From NCBI RefSeq assembly GCF_030268885.1, contig NZ_BSSA01000008.1:236745-300744 (forward strand): a stretch of DNA of 64,000 bases, given 5' to 3'. The DNA is from Kitasatospora phosalacinea. GTDB lineage: Bacteria > Actinomycetota > Actinomycetes > Streptomycetales > Streptomycetaceae. The notes under the pieces were generated by a model. That model saw only the letters and a program-made list of their open reading frames with translations, searched no databases and was not told the origin of the DNA. Positions 9,206 through 18,542 of this stretch are shown here, one piece after another (the first letter of the stretch is position 1; each line of letters opens with the position of its first letter). The position numbers and the translations under genes were made by a program.

Positions 9206-9934
9206 GTGACTGATCGGCTCCCGCTCTTCCCGCTGAACACGGTCCTGTACCCGGGCCTGGTGATGCCCCTGCACGTCTTCGAGGAGCGCTACCGCCGCTT
9301 GGTCGCCGACCTGCTGCAGCAGCCCGAGGACGCCCCGCGCCGCTTCGGCGTGGTCGCGATCAAGGACGGCCGGGAGACCGCGCCCGTCCGCGAACTCGAC
9401 GACCCGGCAGGCCCGTTGGACGGCATCGGCACGCCCGGCGGCGACCCGCTGGACGCCCTCTACCCGGTCGGCTGCGTCGCCGACGTGGCCTCCGTCCGGG
9501 AGCAGCCCGAGGGCCGCTACGAGCTCCTGGTCACCGGCACCACCCGGTTCCGGCTGCGCGCCCTCGACGCCACCGGCCCCTACCTGGTCGGCGAGGTCTC
9601 CGTCCTGCCCGAGGAGCCCGGCGAGGGCTCCGGCGCGCTCGCCGCGGGCGTGGAACGCGCCTTCCGCACCTACCAGAAGCGCCTGGCCGGGGCCCGCGAG
9701 GCCACCCTCAGCGGCGAAGCCGAGCTCCCCGACGACCCGCAGGTCCTCTCCTATCTGGTCGCCGCCGCCACCTCGCTCCCCACCAAGGTCAAGCAGGAGC
9801 TCCTCGCCTGCCCCGACAACGCCCAGCGGCTCACCCGCGAACTCGCCCTGCTCCGCCACGAGAGCGCGGTCCTCGCCAAACTCCCCTCCCTGCCCGCCGT
9901 CGACCTCACCCGCCAGGCGTTCAGCCCCAACTGA
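9206..9934 (+). CDS. LON substrate-binding-domain protein
   Basis: 242 aa. It begins with the N-terminal Lon fold signature LPLFPLNTVLYPGLVMPLHV followed by FEERYRRLV, and continues with FGVVAI and a YPVGCVADV strand. The ATPase and protease parts of Lon are absent, so it is a free-standing LON domain, probably a binding or adaptor protein. The helical C-terminal half includes YLVAAATSLPTKVKQELL. The GTG start is chosen because the domain begins there and a TACGCT box sits just upstream. The YbaK gene follows after 10 nt and is probably co-transcribed. Confidence 0.85.
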   Translation: MTDRLPLFPLNTVLYPGLVMPLHVFEERYRRLVADLLQQPEDAPRRFGVVAIKDGRETAPVRELDDPAGPLDGIGTPGGDPLDALYPVGCVADVASVREQPEGRYELLVTGTTRFRLRALDATGPYLVGEVSVLPEEPGEGSGALAAGVERAFRTYQKRLAGAREATLSGEAELPDDPQVLSYLVAAATSLPTKVKQELLACPDNAQRLTRELALLRHESAVLAKLPSLPAVDLTRQAFSPN

Positions 9935-9944
9935 GGACCCCCCC

Positions 9945-10436
9945 TTGGCCAAGAAGAAGACCACCGGCGGCACCCCCGCCACCGTCGCCCTCGACACCGC
10001 GGGCGTCCCGTTCACCGTCCACGAGTACGCCCACGACCCGGCCGCCGCCTCGTACGGCGCCGAGGCCGCCGAGGCGATGGGCGTCTCCCCCGACCGGGTG
10101 TTCAAGACCCTGCTCGCCGAGACCGACGGCACCCTCGCCGTCGCCGTCGTCCCGGTCTCCGGCCAGCTCGACCTCAAGGCCCTCGCCGCCGCCCTCGGCA
10201 CCAAGCGCGCCGCCATGGCCGACCCGGCCGCCGCCGAACGCTCCACCGGCTACGTGGTCGGCGGCATCTCCCCGCTCGGCCAGCGCCGCAAGCTGCGCAC
10301 CGTCGTCGACTCCGGCGCCCTCGCCCACCCCACCGTCTTCGTCTCCGCGGGCAAACGCGGCACCGAGGTCGAACTCGCCCCCGCCGACCTCGTCCGCCTC
10401 ACCGCGGCCCTCACCGCCCCCATCGCGAAGCCCTGA
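9945..10436 (+). CDS. YbaK/EbsC-type aminoacyl-tRNA deacylase
   Basis: 163 aa. The family trans-edits mischarged tRNAs, most often Cys-tRNA(Pro). Recognisable parts are the N-terminal FTVHEYAHDP, DRVFKTLLAE (containing the conserved catalytic Lys), STGYVVGGISPLG (the GG-x-SP loop) and the C-terminal ELAPADLVRLT. It starts at TTG 9945, with GAGGA at 9933-9937 overlapping the stop region of the preceding LON-domain gene. Translation is therefore coupled to that gene. Confidence 0.9.
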   Translation: MAKKKTTGGTPATVALDTAGVPFTVHEYAHDPAAASYGAEAAEAMGVSPDRVFKTLLAETDGTLAVAVVPVSGQLDLKALAAALGTKRAAMADPAAAERSTGYVVGGISPLGQRRKLRTVVDSGALAHPTVFVSAGKRGTEVELAPADLVRLTAALTAPIAKP

Positions 10437-10466
10437 GCGGGCGCCCCGCCAGAGAGCGCACCGTCA

Positions 10467-10486
10467 GGGGCGCGGGGAACTGCGCG
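10467..10486 (+). repeat. dispersed intergenic repeat, copy A
   Basis: GGGGCGCGGGGAACTGCGCG. Near-identical cores occur at 28991-29010 and 47068-47087. In this copy the inverse sequence lies about 90 nt downstream, so the gap could fold into a long hairpin. Confidence 0.6.
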
Positions 10487-10585
10487 CAGCGGGAGTGGAC
10501 CGTCAGCAAGATCGCGAAGGAAGCAGTGACCCGCCGCCCCCTCGCGGCCCCGCTGCGCGTGCCTGCCCGCTCGCGCAGTTCCCGC
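10472..10585. terminator. inverted repeat between convergent genes
   Basis: The arm at 10472-10486 is complementary, with one bulged G, to the arm at 10572-10585. The 163-nt gap between the ybaK-like gene and the convergent membrane-protein gene holds nothing else, so a bidirectional terminator is likely. The large loop makes this uncertain. Confidence 0.4.
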
Positions 10586-10599
10586 AGCCCGTCAGCCGG

Positions 10600-11259
10600 T
10601 CACCCCTTGTCGAGCGGAGGCCCTTGCCCCGGCGCCGCGGGCCCCGGCGTCGCCCAGTACGGCGGCCGGTCCGGCTCCCGCTTCCCGAAGGCCGCGGAGA
10701 GGAAGAGCAGCACGATCATCGCCGTCATCGGCCAGACCATCAGCGCCCCCTTCGCGGTGAGCTCCAGCGGCCCGTCGAAGGTGCCGCCGTTGCCGACCGA
10801 GAGCGCGTGGGCCCGCAGGTCGGGGGTGGCGCCGAGGTGGGTGCCGAGCTGCCAGGCGATCACCGAGCCGAGCAGGCCGCCCGCGGCCAGGCCGACCGCG
10901 ACGGCGATGCCGCCGCCGCGGGCCCGGGTCCACAGGAAGGCGCCCAGCGAGGTGAGCACGCCGAGCCCGAGCCCCAGCAGGGAGAAGACGCCGACCGCGC
11001 CGATCAGCTCCTCGCCCTCCGGGTCGCGGTAGAGGATGTGGTTGTCCTGGACGGCGTAGCCGACCCGGGGGGCGAGCCAGAGCCACAGCAGCCCGAGGAC
11101 GACGCCGAGGACCGCCCCGGCGGCGGTGACGACCGCTCCGATCCGCAGTTCGGGGCCGAGCGGCGGCCGCTCCGCCCGGGCGGGCGGCTGCGGCGGGAAG
11201 ACCGGGGCGTAGGGGTCCGGCCCGGGCGTGCTGCCCGCAGGTGTGTTCGGTACGGTCAC
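10600..11259 (-). CDS. four-helix membrane protein of unknown function
   Basis: 219 aa. A proline-rich cytoplasmic N-terminus (about 35 aa) is followed by four hydrophobic segments, at about residues 40-63, 90-110, 117-137 and 172-193, and a Pro/Gly-rich tail ending GPPLDKG. It resembles actinobacterial DUF2567-type proteins, but I cannot confirm that. The GTG start at 11259 lacks a convincing ribosome site. An AACGAT sequence 6 nt upstream could be a leaderless -10 box. It lies downstream of the ABC exporter genes on the same strand, 94 nt away. Confidence 0.65.
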   Translation of the reverse strand: MTVPNTPAGSTPGPDPYAPVFPPQPPARAERPPLGPELRIGAVVTAAGAVLGVVLGLLWLWLAPRVGYAVQDNHILYRDPEGEELIGAVGVFSLLGLGLGVLTSLGAFLWTRARGGGIAVAVGLAAGGLLGSVIAWQLGTHLGATPDLRAHALSVGNGGTFDGPLELTAKGALMVWPMTAMIVLLFLSAAFGKREPDRPPYWATPGPAAPGQGPPLDKG

Positions 11260-11353
11260 GACCCCATCGTTTCACGACGGGCCCGGAAGCTGTCGATCTC
11301 CGCCGGGCAACGACCGCGTGCGGAACCCGCGGCCCCCGCGGCCCCGGCCGCCC

Positions 11354-12148
11354 TCAGCGCGCCGCCCGCCGGTACGCCCAGGTGGCGAGGGTCAGCGCGA
11401 CCAGGCCGACCGCGCCGCAGACGCCGAGGTCGAGCAGGACGCGGGCCCAGTCGGGGTGCGGGGCGAAGGTGAGGGCGAAGGCGTCCACCCCGTAGCTGGA
11501 GGGGAGCAGGTCGCGCAGCCACTGCACCGGCCCGGGCAGCCGGGAGGCGGGCAGGACGCCGAGCAGCAGGGCCGCGGACATGCCGAGCTGTCCGGCGAGG
11601 GTGGCCAGCTCCTGGCGGGGGGCGAGCAGCCCGAGCGCGGCGCCGAGCCCGGCGAGCGCGGCACCGGCGAGCGGGACGACGGCGAGCAGGATCCACAGCC
11701 GGGCGACCGGCAGGTCGAACATCCAGCTGCCGATCCCGGCCGTCACGAGGACCCCGGGGACGGTGAAGGAGGCGTACGCGGCGGCGGTGCCGAGGACCAC
11801 GGAGGCGGGCGGCACCGGCAGGGTCGCGTAGTGGTCGAGGCCGCCGGTGGCGCGGAGCCTGCCGAAGTACTGGGCGAGCAGGTTGAGCGCGACGAAGGCG
11901 ACCACCAGGACGGCGGAGCCCGCCACCACGGCGTGCGCGGAGGGGTTGTCGCCGGGGTCGACGACCCCGCGCATCATGACCAGGATGCCGACGGACTGGA
12001 AGGTCGCGACGAACAGCAGCGGGATCCGGGAGACCTTGGCGCGGGCCAGCTGGGCCCGGTAGACCGCGGCCAGCGCGGGCAGCAGCCGGGCGGCGGGGGC
12101 GAGCGGGGCGGGGGCGGTGGCGACGGCGGGGGTGTCGAGCAGCGTCAT
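11354..12148 (-). CDS. ABC-2 type exporter permease
   Basis: 264 aa with about six hydrophobic helices, the plan of ABC-2 permeases. It starts with a short cytoplasmic Ala/Pro-rich segment, then YRAQLARAKVSRIPLLFV leading into helix 1. GLDHYATLPVPP followed by a hydrophobic stretch, and WLRDLLPSSYGVDAF in the last third, are typical of drug-type ABC-2 subunits. The ATG overlaps the stop of the ATPase gene (ATGA), so the two are coupled and form one transporter. The substrate is unknown. Confidence 0.85.
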   Translation of the reverse strand: MTLLDTPAVATAPAPLAPAARLLPALAAVYRAQLARAKVSRIPLLFVATFQSVGILVMMRGVVDPGDNPSAHAVVAGSAVLVVAFVALNLLAQYFGRLRATGGLDHYATLPVPPASVVLGTAAAYASFTVPGVLVTAGIGSWMFDLPVARLWILLAVVPLAGAALAGLGAALGLLAPRQELATLAGQLGMSAALLLGVLPASRLPGPVQWLRDLLPSSYGVDAFALTFAPHPDWARVLLDLGVCGAVGLVALTLATWAYRRAAR

Positions 12149-13110
12149 CGGGCGAGTCCTCCGGTCCGGCCGCCGAGCCGGAGGTAGGCGTCCTCCAGGG
12201 TGGGGGTGGCGAGGGTGAAGTCGTCGAGGGCGGCGAAGGCGGGGCCGGTGGTGACGGCGGCGACCAGTTCGCGGGCCTCGTCGGGGGTGGTGCGCAGGGT
12301 CCAGCGGCGGCCGGTGCGCTCGGCGCGTTCGGCGAGCGCGGCGACGGCGGGGACGGTGAGCGGGGCGTCGGTGCGCCAGACCAGGTCGAGCCGGACGTGG
12401 CCGTCGACGAGGGCCTTGAGGCCGCCGGGCGTGTCGCAGGCGATGACCCGGCCCGCGTCGATCACGGCGACCCGGTCGAGGACGGTCTCGGCCTCGATGA
12501 CGTTGTGGGTGACCAGCAGCACGGTGGTGCCGCGTTCGGCCCGGCGGCGGTCGACGGCGCTCCAGACCGCGCGGCGGGCGACGGGGTCCATGCCGGTGGT
12601 GGGTTCGTCCAGGACGAGCAGCGGGCGTTCGCCGACCAGGACGGCGGCGAAGCAGGCGAGGCGGCGCTGGCCGCCGGAGAGCTTGGCGAGCGGGCGGTGG
12701 GCGATCGCCTCCAGGCCGAGCTCGGTGACCACCTCGGCGGTCTCGGCGCGGGCGGCGGCCCGGGTGAGGCCGCGCAGGCGGCCGGTGGTCTCGGCGGCCA
12801 GGGCGACGGTGAGCTCGTCGAGGGCGGTGGACTCCTGGCCGAGGTAGCCGAGCAGCCGGGCGGCCCGCTCGGGGTGCCGGACGACGTCGTGGCCGAGCAG
12901 CTCGATGCGCCCGGCGTCGGGGCGGAGCAGGCCGGTGAGCTGGCGCACCAGGGTGGACTTCCCGGCGCCGTTGGGGCCGAGCAGGCCGAAGACCTCGCCG
13001 CGCCGGACGTCGAGGTCGATGCCGTCGTTGGCCCTGACCTCGGTGCCGCCCGTCCGGTAGGTCTTGACCAGGCCGCTGACCGTGCAGCAGCCCTGAGGTG
13101 CCTTGCTCAC
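12145..13110 (-). CDS. ABC transporter ATP-binding protein
   Basis: 321 aa. It contains Walker A GPNGAGKST, a Q-loop GYLGQES, the signature KLSGGQRRLACFAAVLVG, Walker B LLVLDEPTTGMD and the switch His in VTHNV. The C-terminal 80 residues form the accessory domain common in DrrA/CcmA-like exporter ATPases. The start is GTG 13110, with a TAGAGT box 8 nt upstream and no Shine-Dalgarno, so it is probably leaderless. It pairs with the overlapping permease gene downstream. Confidence 0.93.
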   Translation of the reverse strand: MSKAPQGCCTVSGLVKTYRTGGTEVRANDGIDLDVRRGEVFGLLGPNGAGKSTLVRQLTGLLRPDAGRIELLGHDVVRHPERAARLLGYLGQESTALDELTVALAAETTGRLRGLTRAAARAETAEVVTELGLEAIAHRPLAKLSGGQRRLACFAAVLVGERPLLVLDEPTTGMDPVARRAVWSAVDRRRAERGTTVLLVTHNVIEAETVLDRVAVIDAGRVIACDTPGGLKALVDGHVRLDLVWRTDAPLTVPAVAALAERAERTGRRWTLRTTPDEARELVAAVTTGPAFAALDDFTLATPTLEDAYLRLGGRTGGLAR

Positions 13111-13118
13111 GTCGGAAG

Positions 13119-13124
13119 ACTCTA
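13119..13124 (-). promoter_or_regulatory. -10 box for a leaderless mRNA
   Basis: TAGAGT (minus strand) ends 8 nt before the GTG at 13110. Confidence 0.45.
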
Positions 13125-13176
13125 CGCGCCGTAAGGGGCGTTCCGGACACGCGGGGTCCGGGCGGCGCCCCGGGCG

Positions 13177-14373
13177 TCAGTCCTCCTGCCGGGCCTCCGG
13201 GGGGTGCCGGGCGTCGGGGACGCGGGCGGCGAGCTCCTTCCAGAAGCCCTCCCGGATCGCGTACCTGTCCTGTTCGTCGATCTGGTCCTCCTTGTGCGCG
13301 AGCAGGCCGAACCGGGCGGCGTAGCGCAGCAGTTCGCCGTCCAGGCGGTGCGGGATGCGCGGGTGGTCGGTCCACAGCAGCCCGGGGCGCTCGGCGGCGG
13401 GGAGGCGGTCGAGCCAGCGGCGGGCGAAGACCTGGCCGACCTCCTGCGGGTCGCCGCCGACGCTGGTGATGTCCTCCTCGCGGTCCGCCCAGCGCTGGGC
13501 GGAGGTGGTGAGCCGGTCCAGGGTGGGCAGGGCGTCGGCGGCGGTGGCGGTGTCGGCGCGGTCGACCCAGCCGCGGTCGGAGGACCAGCGCAGCACCGGC
13601 CCGACGGGCGCGGCCACGGGGGCGGGAGCAGGGGCGGGCGGGCCGGTGGCGGCGCGCCCGGCGAGGTCCTTGGGGGTGGGGATGACCCGCAGCGGGGCCC
13701 CGCGGGACGGGGCGGGGGCCGCGGCGGCGACGGCGGGCGCGGGCACCAGCGGGACGGGACGGGGGCGGGGCGCGGCGGTGGGCAGCACCGCGACCGGCAG
13801 CACCCGGGGGACGGGCTCGGCGGTCTCCTTGGGGCGGGCCCAGCGCTCGATCCACTGCCGGTCCAGCACCCGGCGCTCGTCGGCCTCGCCGACCAGCTCC
13901 TCGGACTGGTTGAAGTCCCCGTCCGCGGCCTCCAGCGCCCACAGGTGGACGGCCACGCCGTGCTCCTTCGCGGAGACGACGCCGGGCAGCAGGTCCCCGT
14001 CGCCGGTGACCAGCACCACGTCGGCGCAGGCGTGGTTGCGGGCGAGCTCGCTGAGCTCGGCGTGCATCGCCGCGTCCACGCCCTTCTGCACCCAGCGGCC
14101 CTCCGCCCTGGTCAGCGCGCCCAGCCGGACGGTGACCCGGGGCAGCACCCGCAGCCTGCGGTGCTCGGGGGCCGGACGGCGGTCGACGGCCGCGTCGAAC
14201 CAGTAGATCCGCAGCAGCGGCAGACCGGTCTCCTCCTCGGCCCGCTCGCGCAGCGCACCGATCAGCACCGGGTGGTCGACGGCGATCCGGGAACGGCCCG
14301 GCTCCCCCGCGAGCAGGCTGGCGGCCGCGCCCAGCAGGTAGCCCGCGTCGACCAGGACGACGCAGCGGTCCAT
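13177..14373 (-). CDS. NYN-domain (PIN-like) protein
   Basis: 398 aa. The N-terminal 170 residues match the NYN/LabA-type nuclease fold: RCVVLVDAGYLLGAAAS with the first acidic residue, IYWFDAAVD, KGVDAAMHAELSELA and DVVLVTGDGDLLPGV with further acidic residues, then AVHLWALE. A Pro/Ala-rich linker (about residues 200-265) leads to a C-terminal domain of about 100 residues containing RRWLDRLPAAERPGLLW. NYN proteins with complete acidic sites are likely RNases, but no substrate is known here. I chose the ATG at 14373 because GGAGG lies 8 nt upstream. A GTG 9 nt earlier overlaps that site. Confidence 0.8.
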   Translation of the reverse strand: MDRCVVLVDAGYLLGAAASLLAGEPGRSRIAVDHPVLIGALRERAEEETGLPLLRIYWFDAAVDRRPAPEHRRLRVLPRVTVRLGALTRAEGRWVQKGVDAAMHAELSELARNHACADVVLVTGDGDLLPGVVSAKEHGVAVHLWALEAADGDFNQSEELVGEADERRVLDRQWIERWARPKETAEPVPRVLPVAVLPTAAPRPRPVPLVPAPAVAAAAPAPSRGAPLRVIPTPKDLAGRAATGPPAPAPAPVAAPVGPVLRWSSDRGWVDRADTATAADALPTLDRLTTSAQRWADREEDITSVGGDPQEVGQVFARRWLDRLPAAERPGLLWTDHPRIPHRLDGELLRYAARFGLLAHKEDQIDEQDRYAIREGFWKELAARVPDARHPPEARQED

Positions 14374-14442
14374 CTCCGGCACCTCCTCCTCGGCCCGGCC
14401 CCGGCGGTGGGGCCCCGCCCGACGGCCCGGCGACCGTTGGGC

Positions 14443-14620
14443 ACACCTTTACCCCCCGTTCGCCCGCCGAACCGCCCACACCCGCCCCACCGACCCCACC
14501 CTTCGAACCCACCCCGACCCCCACCGCCCCCGCCCCACCGACCCACCCCTCCCACTCGCTCCAGCCCGCCGCCAGGCGCCCCCCACCCCCAACCCCCACC
14601 GGCCCCGCCCCACCGACCCT
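14443..14620. other. C-rich, G-poor intergenic tract with G-quadruplex potential
   Basis: The 262-nt gap between the NYN gene and the secreted-protein gene is strongly strand-biased, with long runs of C on the plus strand. At 14581-14612 the minus strand has four G-runs of 4-5 separated by 1-3 nt. It lies just before the -10 box at 14622. Confidence 0.5.
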
Positions 14621-14621
14621 G

Positions 14622-14627
14622 GATACT
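14622..14627 (+). promoter_or_regulatory. -10 box for a leaderless mRNA
   Basis: GATACT ends 8 nt before the GTG at 14636, with no Shine-Dalgarno sequence between. Confidence 0.4.
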
Positions 14628-14635
14628 GGGACACC

Positions 14636-15427
14636 GTGCGGAAGAGTGCGGTGGCGTTGTGCGCGGTGGCGGCGGTCGGGGCGGTCGCCGTCGTGCTGGT
14701 GCCCGCGACCGCGCCGGAGACGTCCAGCGGGGACACCGCGCTGGTGTCGGTCGTGGTCAACCAGGGCCGGACGGTCGAGCTGGGCCCGGCCGAGACCCGT
14801 ACGGTCACGGTCGAGGTGACGGCGCGCGACGACTCCGGCATCCGCGCGGTGGACCCGATCGGCCTGTGGGGCCCGAACTACGCGGTGCTGAAGGTGGGCC
14901 CGATGACCTGCACCCCGCTGGACGGGTCCGGGACGACGGCCCGCTGCCGCGGTGAGGCGACGGTCGCCGCGACCGCCCGGGCGCTCTTCGACGACCAGGC
15001 CGGGAGCTGGTTCGTCGACCTGCGGGTCCGGGCCCGCGACGGTGACCGCTACGTGTCGAAGAACGCCGCCGGCTTCTCCCTCAAGCGCACCGCCCTGATC
15101 GACCTGGCCGACGCCCCGGCCCGGGCGACCACCGGGGAGGCGGTGACCGTCCGGGGCCGGTTGCAGCGCGCCGACTGGGACAGCAACGCCGTCATCCCGC
15201 AGCAGGGCGCCACCGCGTACCTGCAGTTCCGTCCGGCCGGGAGCAGCACCTGGACCACCCTGGCCGCCGCCACCACGGACGCCGGGGGCGCACTGTCGCT
15301 GAACGTCCCGGTCCGCGGGTCGGGGACGTTCCAGTGGTACGCGCCGGGCGACAAGTGGACGACCTCCGCGGTGTCCGCGGAGCTGCCGCTGGCGGCCGAC
15401 GGGACGACGGCGCACCCGGGTCAGTGA
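14636..15427 (+). CDS. secreted protein, probably with two beta-sandwich domains
   Basis: 263 aa. Short basic start RKS, then a hydrophobic helix (about residues 4-23) and VPATAPETSSG, so it is a Sec signal peptide or an anchor. The rest is beta-rich. The first half (about 35-155) contains the only two cysteines outside the signal (MTCTPL and ARCRGE), likely a disulphide. The second half (about 160-250) contains TTGEAVTVRGRLQRADW and SGTFQWYAPGDKWTTSAVS, as in Ig-like or fibronectin-like modules of Streptomyces secreted proteins. Function unknown. Confidence 0.7.
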   Translation: MRKSAVALCAVAAVGAVAVVLVPATAPETSSGDTALVSVVVNQGRTVELGPAETRTVTVEVTARDDSGIRAVDPIGLWGPNYAVLKVGPMTCTPLDGSGTTARCRGEATVAATARALFDDQAGSWFVDLRVRARDGDRYVSKNAAGFSLKRTALIDLADAPARATTGEAVTVRGRLQRADWDSNAVIPQQGATAYLQFRPAGSSTWTTLAAATTDAGGALSLNVPVRGSGTFQWYAPGDKWTTSAVSAELPLAADGTTAHPGQ

Positions 15428-15444
15428 GCGGGCGGGACGCCGAA

Positions 15445-15470
15445 GGGCCCCGGGCGGCGACCCGGGGCCC
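15445..15470. terminator. bidirectional terminator hairpin
   Basis: A perfect 10-bp stem (15445-15454 with 15461-15470) with a 6-nt loop. It sits in the 77-nt gap between the convergent secreted-protein gene and asd. Confidence 0.75.
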
Positions 15471-15504
15471 TCACGGCACGACACGGCACGGCACGACCCG
15501 AGGG

Positions 15505-16566
<1,062 letters not shown>

Positions 16567-16634
16567 CTACCGGTTGTGCCGGTTGTCCCGGCCCATCATG
16601 CCTTGTCAGAGCGGGTTTCGGCGGGGGTGTCCCA

Positions 16635-16648
16635 AAGCGTGAACGCTT
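16635..16648. promoter_or_regulatory. palindrome upstream of asd
   Basis: AAGCGT-GA-ACGCTT, a perfect 6+6 inverted repeat, lies about 85 nt before the asd start in the 169-nt gap after the dapA-like gene. It is a candidate operator. No regulator is assigned. Confidence 0.35.
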
Positions 16649-16720
16649 GCCGTCCGGGGCGGCAATCCCTCCTGCGCGGGCCCCTTCCCACCGGAAATCC
16701 TGCGTGCGGTCCGCCGCCGC

Positions 16721-17548
16721 TCAGGCGTGCGCGAGCAGCGGCAGTCGCACCGCAGGGGTCGGGATGCGCCCGGCTCGGTGCAGCAGTGCCTTGAGCGCGG
16801 TCGGGTTGGGCCCGGCGAAGGCGGCGCGGGAGACCGCGGCGAGTTCGGCGCCGAGCTTGCGGGCGAGGGCGGCGTCGCCGTCCTGCCAGGCCCGGTGCAG
16901 GGCGACGAAGCGGGCGGTCTCCAGGTGGGCGGAGGCGAGGATGCCGCCGTCGGCGCCGAGCGCGAGCAGCGGGGAGAGGAACAGGTCGTCCCCGGCCATG
17001 ACGCCGCGCGGGGAGGCGGCCAGCAGGGCGACGGTCTCCTCGTCGATGCCGCCGGGCGCGTACTTGACCCCGGCCACCGCGGGCAGCGCGAGCAGCTCCA
17101 GCAGGGTGGCGGCGTCCAGCGGCTGCCCGGTGCGGTACGGGATGTGGTAGATCACCAGCGGCAGCGGGCTGCTCCCGGCGAGGGCCCGGAAGTGGGCGAG
17201 GACGCCGGCCGCGCCGGGGCGGACGAAGGCGGGGACGGCGACCAGGGCGGCGTCGGCCCGGCCGTCCAGGGCGGTGAGGGCTTCGGCGGTGCGGGCGGTG
17301 CCGCCGTGCCCGGCGCCGACGGTGAGCACGGCGCCGTACTCGTGGGTGACGCGGCGGCAGAGCCCGATCACCGCGTCCTGTTCGGCGTCGGTCAGCGAGC
17401 CGGGCTCGCCGGTGGTGCCGAGGGCGACCAGTCCGGCCGCTCCGGCCTCCAGGCTGTCGCGGGCCAGCCGTTCCAGGGCGTCGAGGGCGAGGGCGCCGTC
17501 GGCGTCGAAGGGCGTGACCAGGGGGACGTGGATGCCGTGGAGTTCCAT
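16721..17548 (-). CDS. DapA/NanA-family aldolase or lyase
   Basis: 275 aa, (beta/alpha)8 barrel of the dihydrodipicolinate synthase/N-acetylneuraminate lyase superfamily. It has GLVALGTTGEPGSLT (the GTTGE loop), LVIYHIPYRTG (catalytic Tyr) and VAGVKYAPGG (Schiff-base Lys). It is shorter than typical DapA (about 290-300 aa), and divergence from lysR suggests a catabolic or specialised aldolase rather than the main lysine-pathway enzyme. Proximity to asd keeps a DapA role possible. I place the start at ATG 17548. A GTG at 17590 would add 14 residues and reach into the lysR control region. Confidence 0.75.
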   Translation of the reverse strand: MELHGIHVPLVTPFDADGALALDALERLARDSLEAGAAGLVALGTTGEPGSLTDAEQDAVIGLCRRVTHEYGAVLTVGAGHGGTARTAEALTALDGRADAALVAVPAFVRPGAAGVLAHFRALAGSSPLPLVIYHIPYRTGQPLDAATLLELLALPAVAGVKYAPGGIDEETVALLAASPRGVMAGDDLFLSPLLALGADGGILASAHLETARFVALHRAWQDGDAALARKLGAELAAVSRAAFAGPNPTALKALLHRAGRIPTPAVRLPLLAHA

Positions 17549-17619
17549 GCGGGAAGCCTGCCGGGCGGCGACCGTGCAGGTCCAGTTCACGTTTCCGATG
17601 CTTCTCGTAAGCTGGGCCG
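17549..17619. promoter_or_regulatory. divergent lysR / dapA-like control region
   Basis: This 71-nt gap should hold the LysR binding site and both promoters. TAAGCT at 17608-17613 ends 6 nt before the lysR ATG, marking a leaderless lysR mRNA. Next to it, ACG and CGT ends flank a weak dyad at about 17590-17609. Confidence 0.45.
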
Positions 17620-18504
17620 ATGCTCGATGTGCGAAGGTTGCGGTTGCTGCGCGAACTGGCCCACCACGGGACGATCGCGGCGGTCGCGGAGGCGTTGGCG
17701 TTCAGCCCTTCGGCGGTGTCCCAGCAGCTGTCGGTGCTGGAGCGGGAGGCGGGGGTGCCGCTGCTGGAGCGGACGGGGCGGCGGGTGGCGCTGACCCCGG
17801 CGGGGCGGAACCTGGTGCGGCACACCGAGGCGGTGCTGGAGCTGCTGGAGCGGGCGGACGCCGAGCTGGCGCACGCCCGGCGGGGACTGGCGGGGCCGCT
17901 GCGGATCGGCGCCTTCCCGTCCGCGGTGCGCGCCCTGGTGCCCGCGGCGCTGGCCGAACTGTCCTCCCGGCACCCGGAGTTGGAGGCGATGGTGAGCGAG
18001 GTGGACCCGGCGGCGGTGGCGGGGGCGCTGCGCGCGGGCGAGTTGGACGTGGCCCTGGTGCACGAGTACGACCTGGTGCCGGGCGAGCCGGAGGACGGGA
18101 TCGCGCTGACCGGCCCGGTGTTCGCCGAGCCGCTGTACCTGGCGGCCGGTTCGGCGGGCACCCTGGCCGGGCACCGGGAGAGCCCGTGGATCGTCTCCCC
18201 GCCGGGGACGCTCTGCCACGCGATGGTCCAACGGGTGTGCCAGTCGGCGGGGTTCAGCCCGCGGGTGCGCCACCGGGTGGACGACTTCGCCGCCCAGCTG
18301 GCCCTGGTCGCGGTGGGTCAGGGCGTGGCGCTGGTGCCGCACCTGGGGACCGACCGGTGTCCGCCGGGCGTGGTGCTGACCCGCCTGCCGCTGTACCGGC
18401 GCACCCGCACCGCCTTCCGCTCCGGCAGCGCCGCGCACCCGGCGGTGGCGGCGTTCGCGGCGGCCCTGCACGCGGCCGTCCCGGCCGAACTCCGCTCGGC
18501 CTGA
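17620..18504 (+). CDS. LysR-family transcriptional regulator
   Basis: 294 aa. The N-terminal winged HTH (about residues 3-62) has LRLLRELAHHGTIAAVAEAL, FSPSAVSQQLSVLEREAG and PLLERTGRRVALTPAG. The effector-binding domain follows a helical linker and begins PLRIGAFPSAVRALVP at about residue 91. LysR proteins usually control the divergent gene, here the DapA-like enzyme, and repress themselves. The effector is unknown, perhaps the aldolase's substrate. The ATG is 6 nt after the TAAGCT box. Confidence 0.92.
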   Translation: MLDVRRLRLLRELAHHGTIAAVAEALAFSPSAVSQQLSVLEREAGVPLLERTGRRVALTPAGRNLVRHTEAVLELLERADAELAHARRGLAGPLRIGAFPSAVRALVPAALAELSSRHPELEAMVSEVDPAAVAGALRAGELDVALVHEYDLVPGEPEDGIALTGPVFAEPLYLAAGSAGTLAGHRESPWIVSPPGTLCHAMVQRVCQSAGFSPRVRHRVDDFAAQLALVAVGQGVALVPHLGTDRCPPGVVLTRLPLYRRTRTAFRSGSAAHPAVAAFAAALHAAVPAELRSA

Positions 18505-18530
18505 CCCTCCCGCCGTTCACGGTCGGTCGC

Positions 18531-18536
18531 TAGCCT
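18531..18536 (+). promoter_or_regulatory. -10 box for a leaderless mRNA
   Basis: TAGCCT ends 6 nt before the ATG at 18543, with no Shine-Dalgarno sequence between. Confidence 0.45.
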
Positions 18537-18542
18537 TCCGCC

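Noticed and set aside
16721..17548. Naming the aldolase dapA
   Set aside because: The superfamily residues fit several aldolases, the protein is short, and it is divergent from a LysR regulator. Proximity to asd is not enough for the name.
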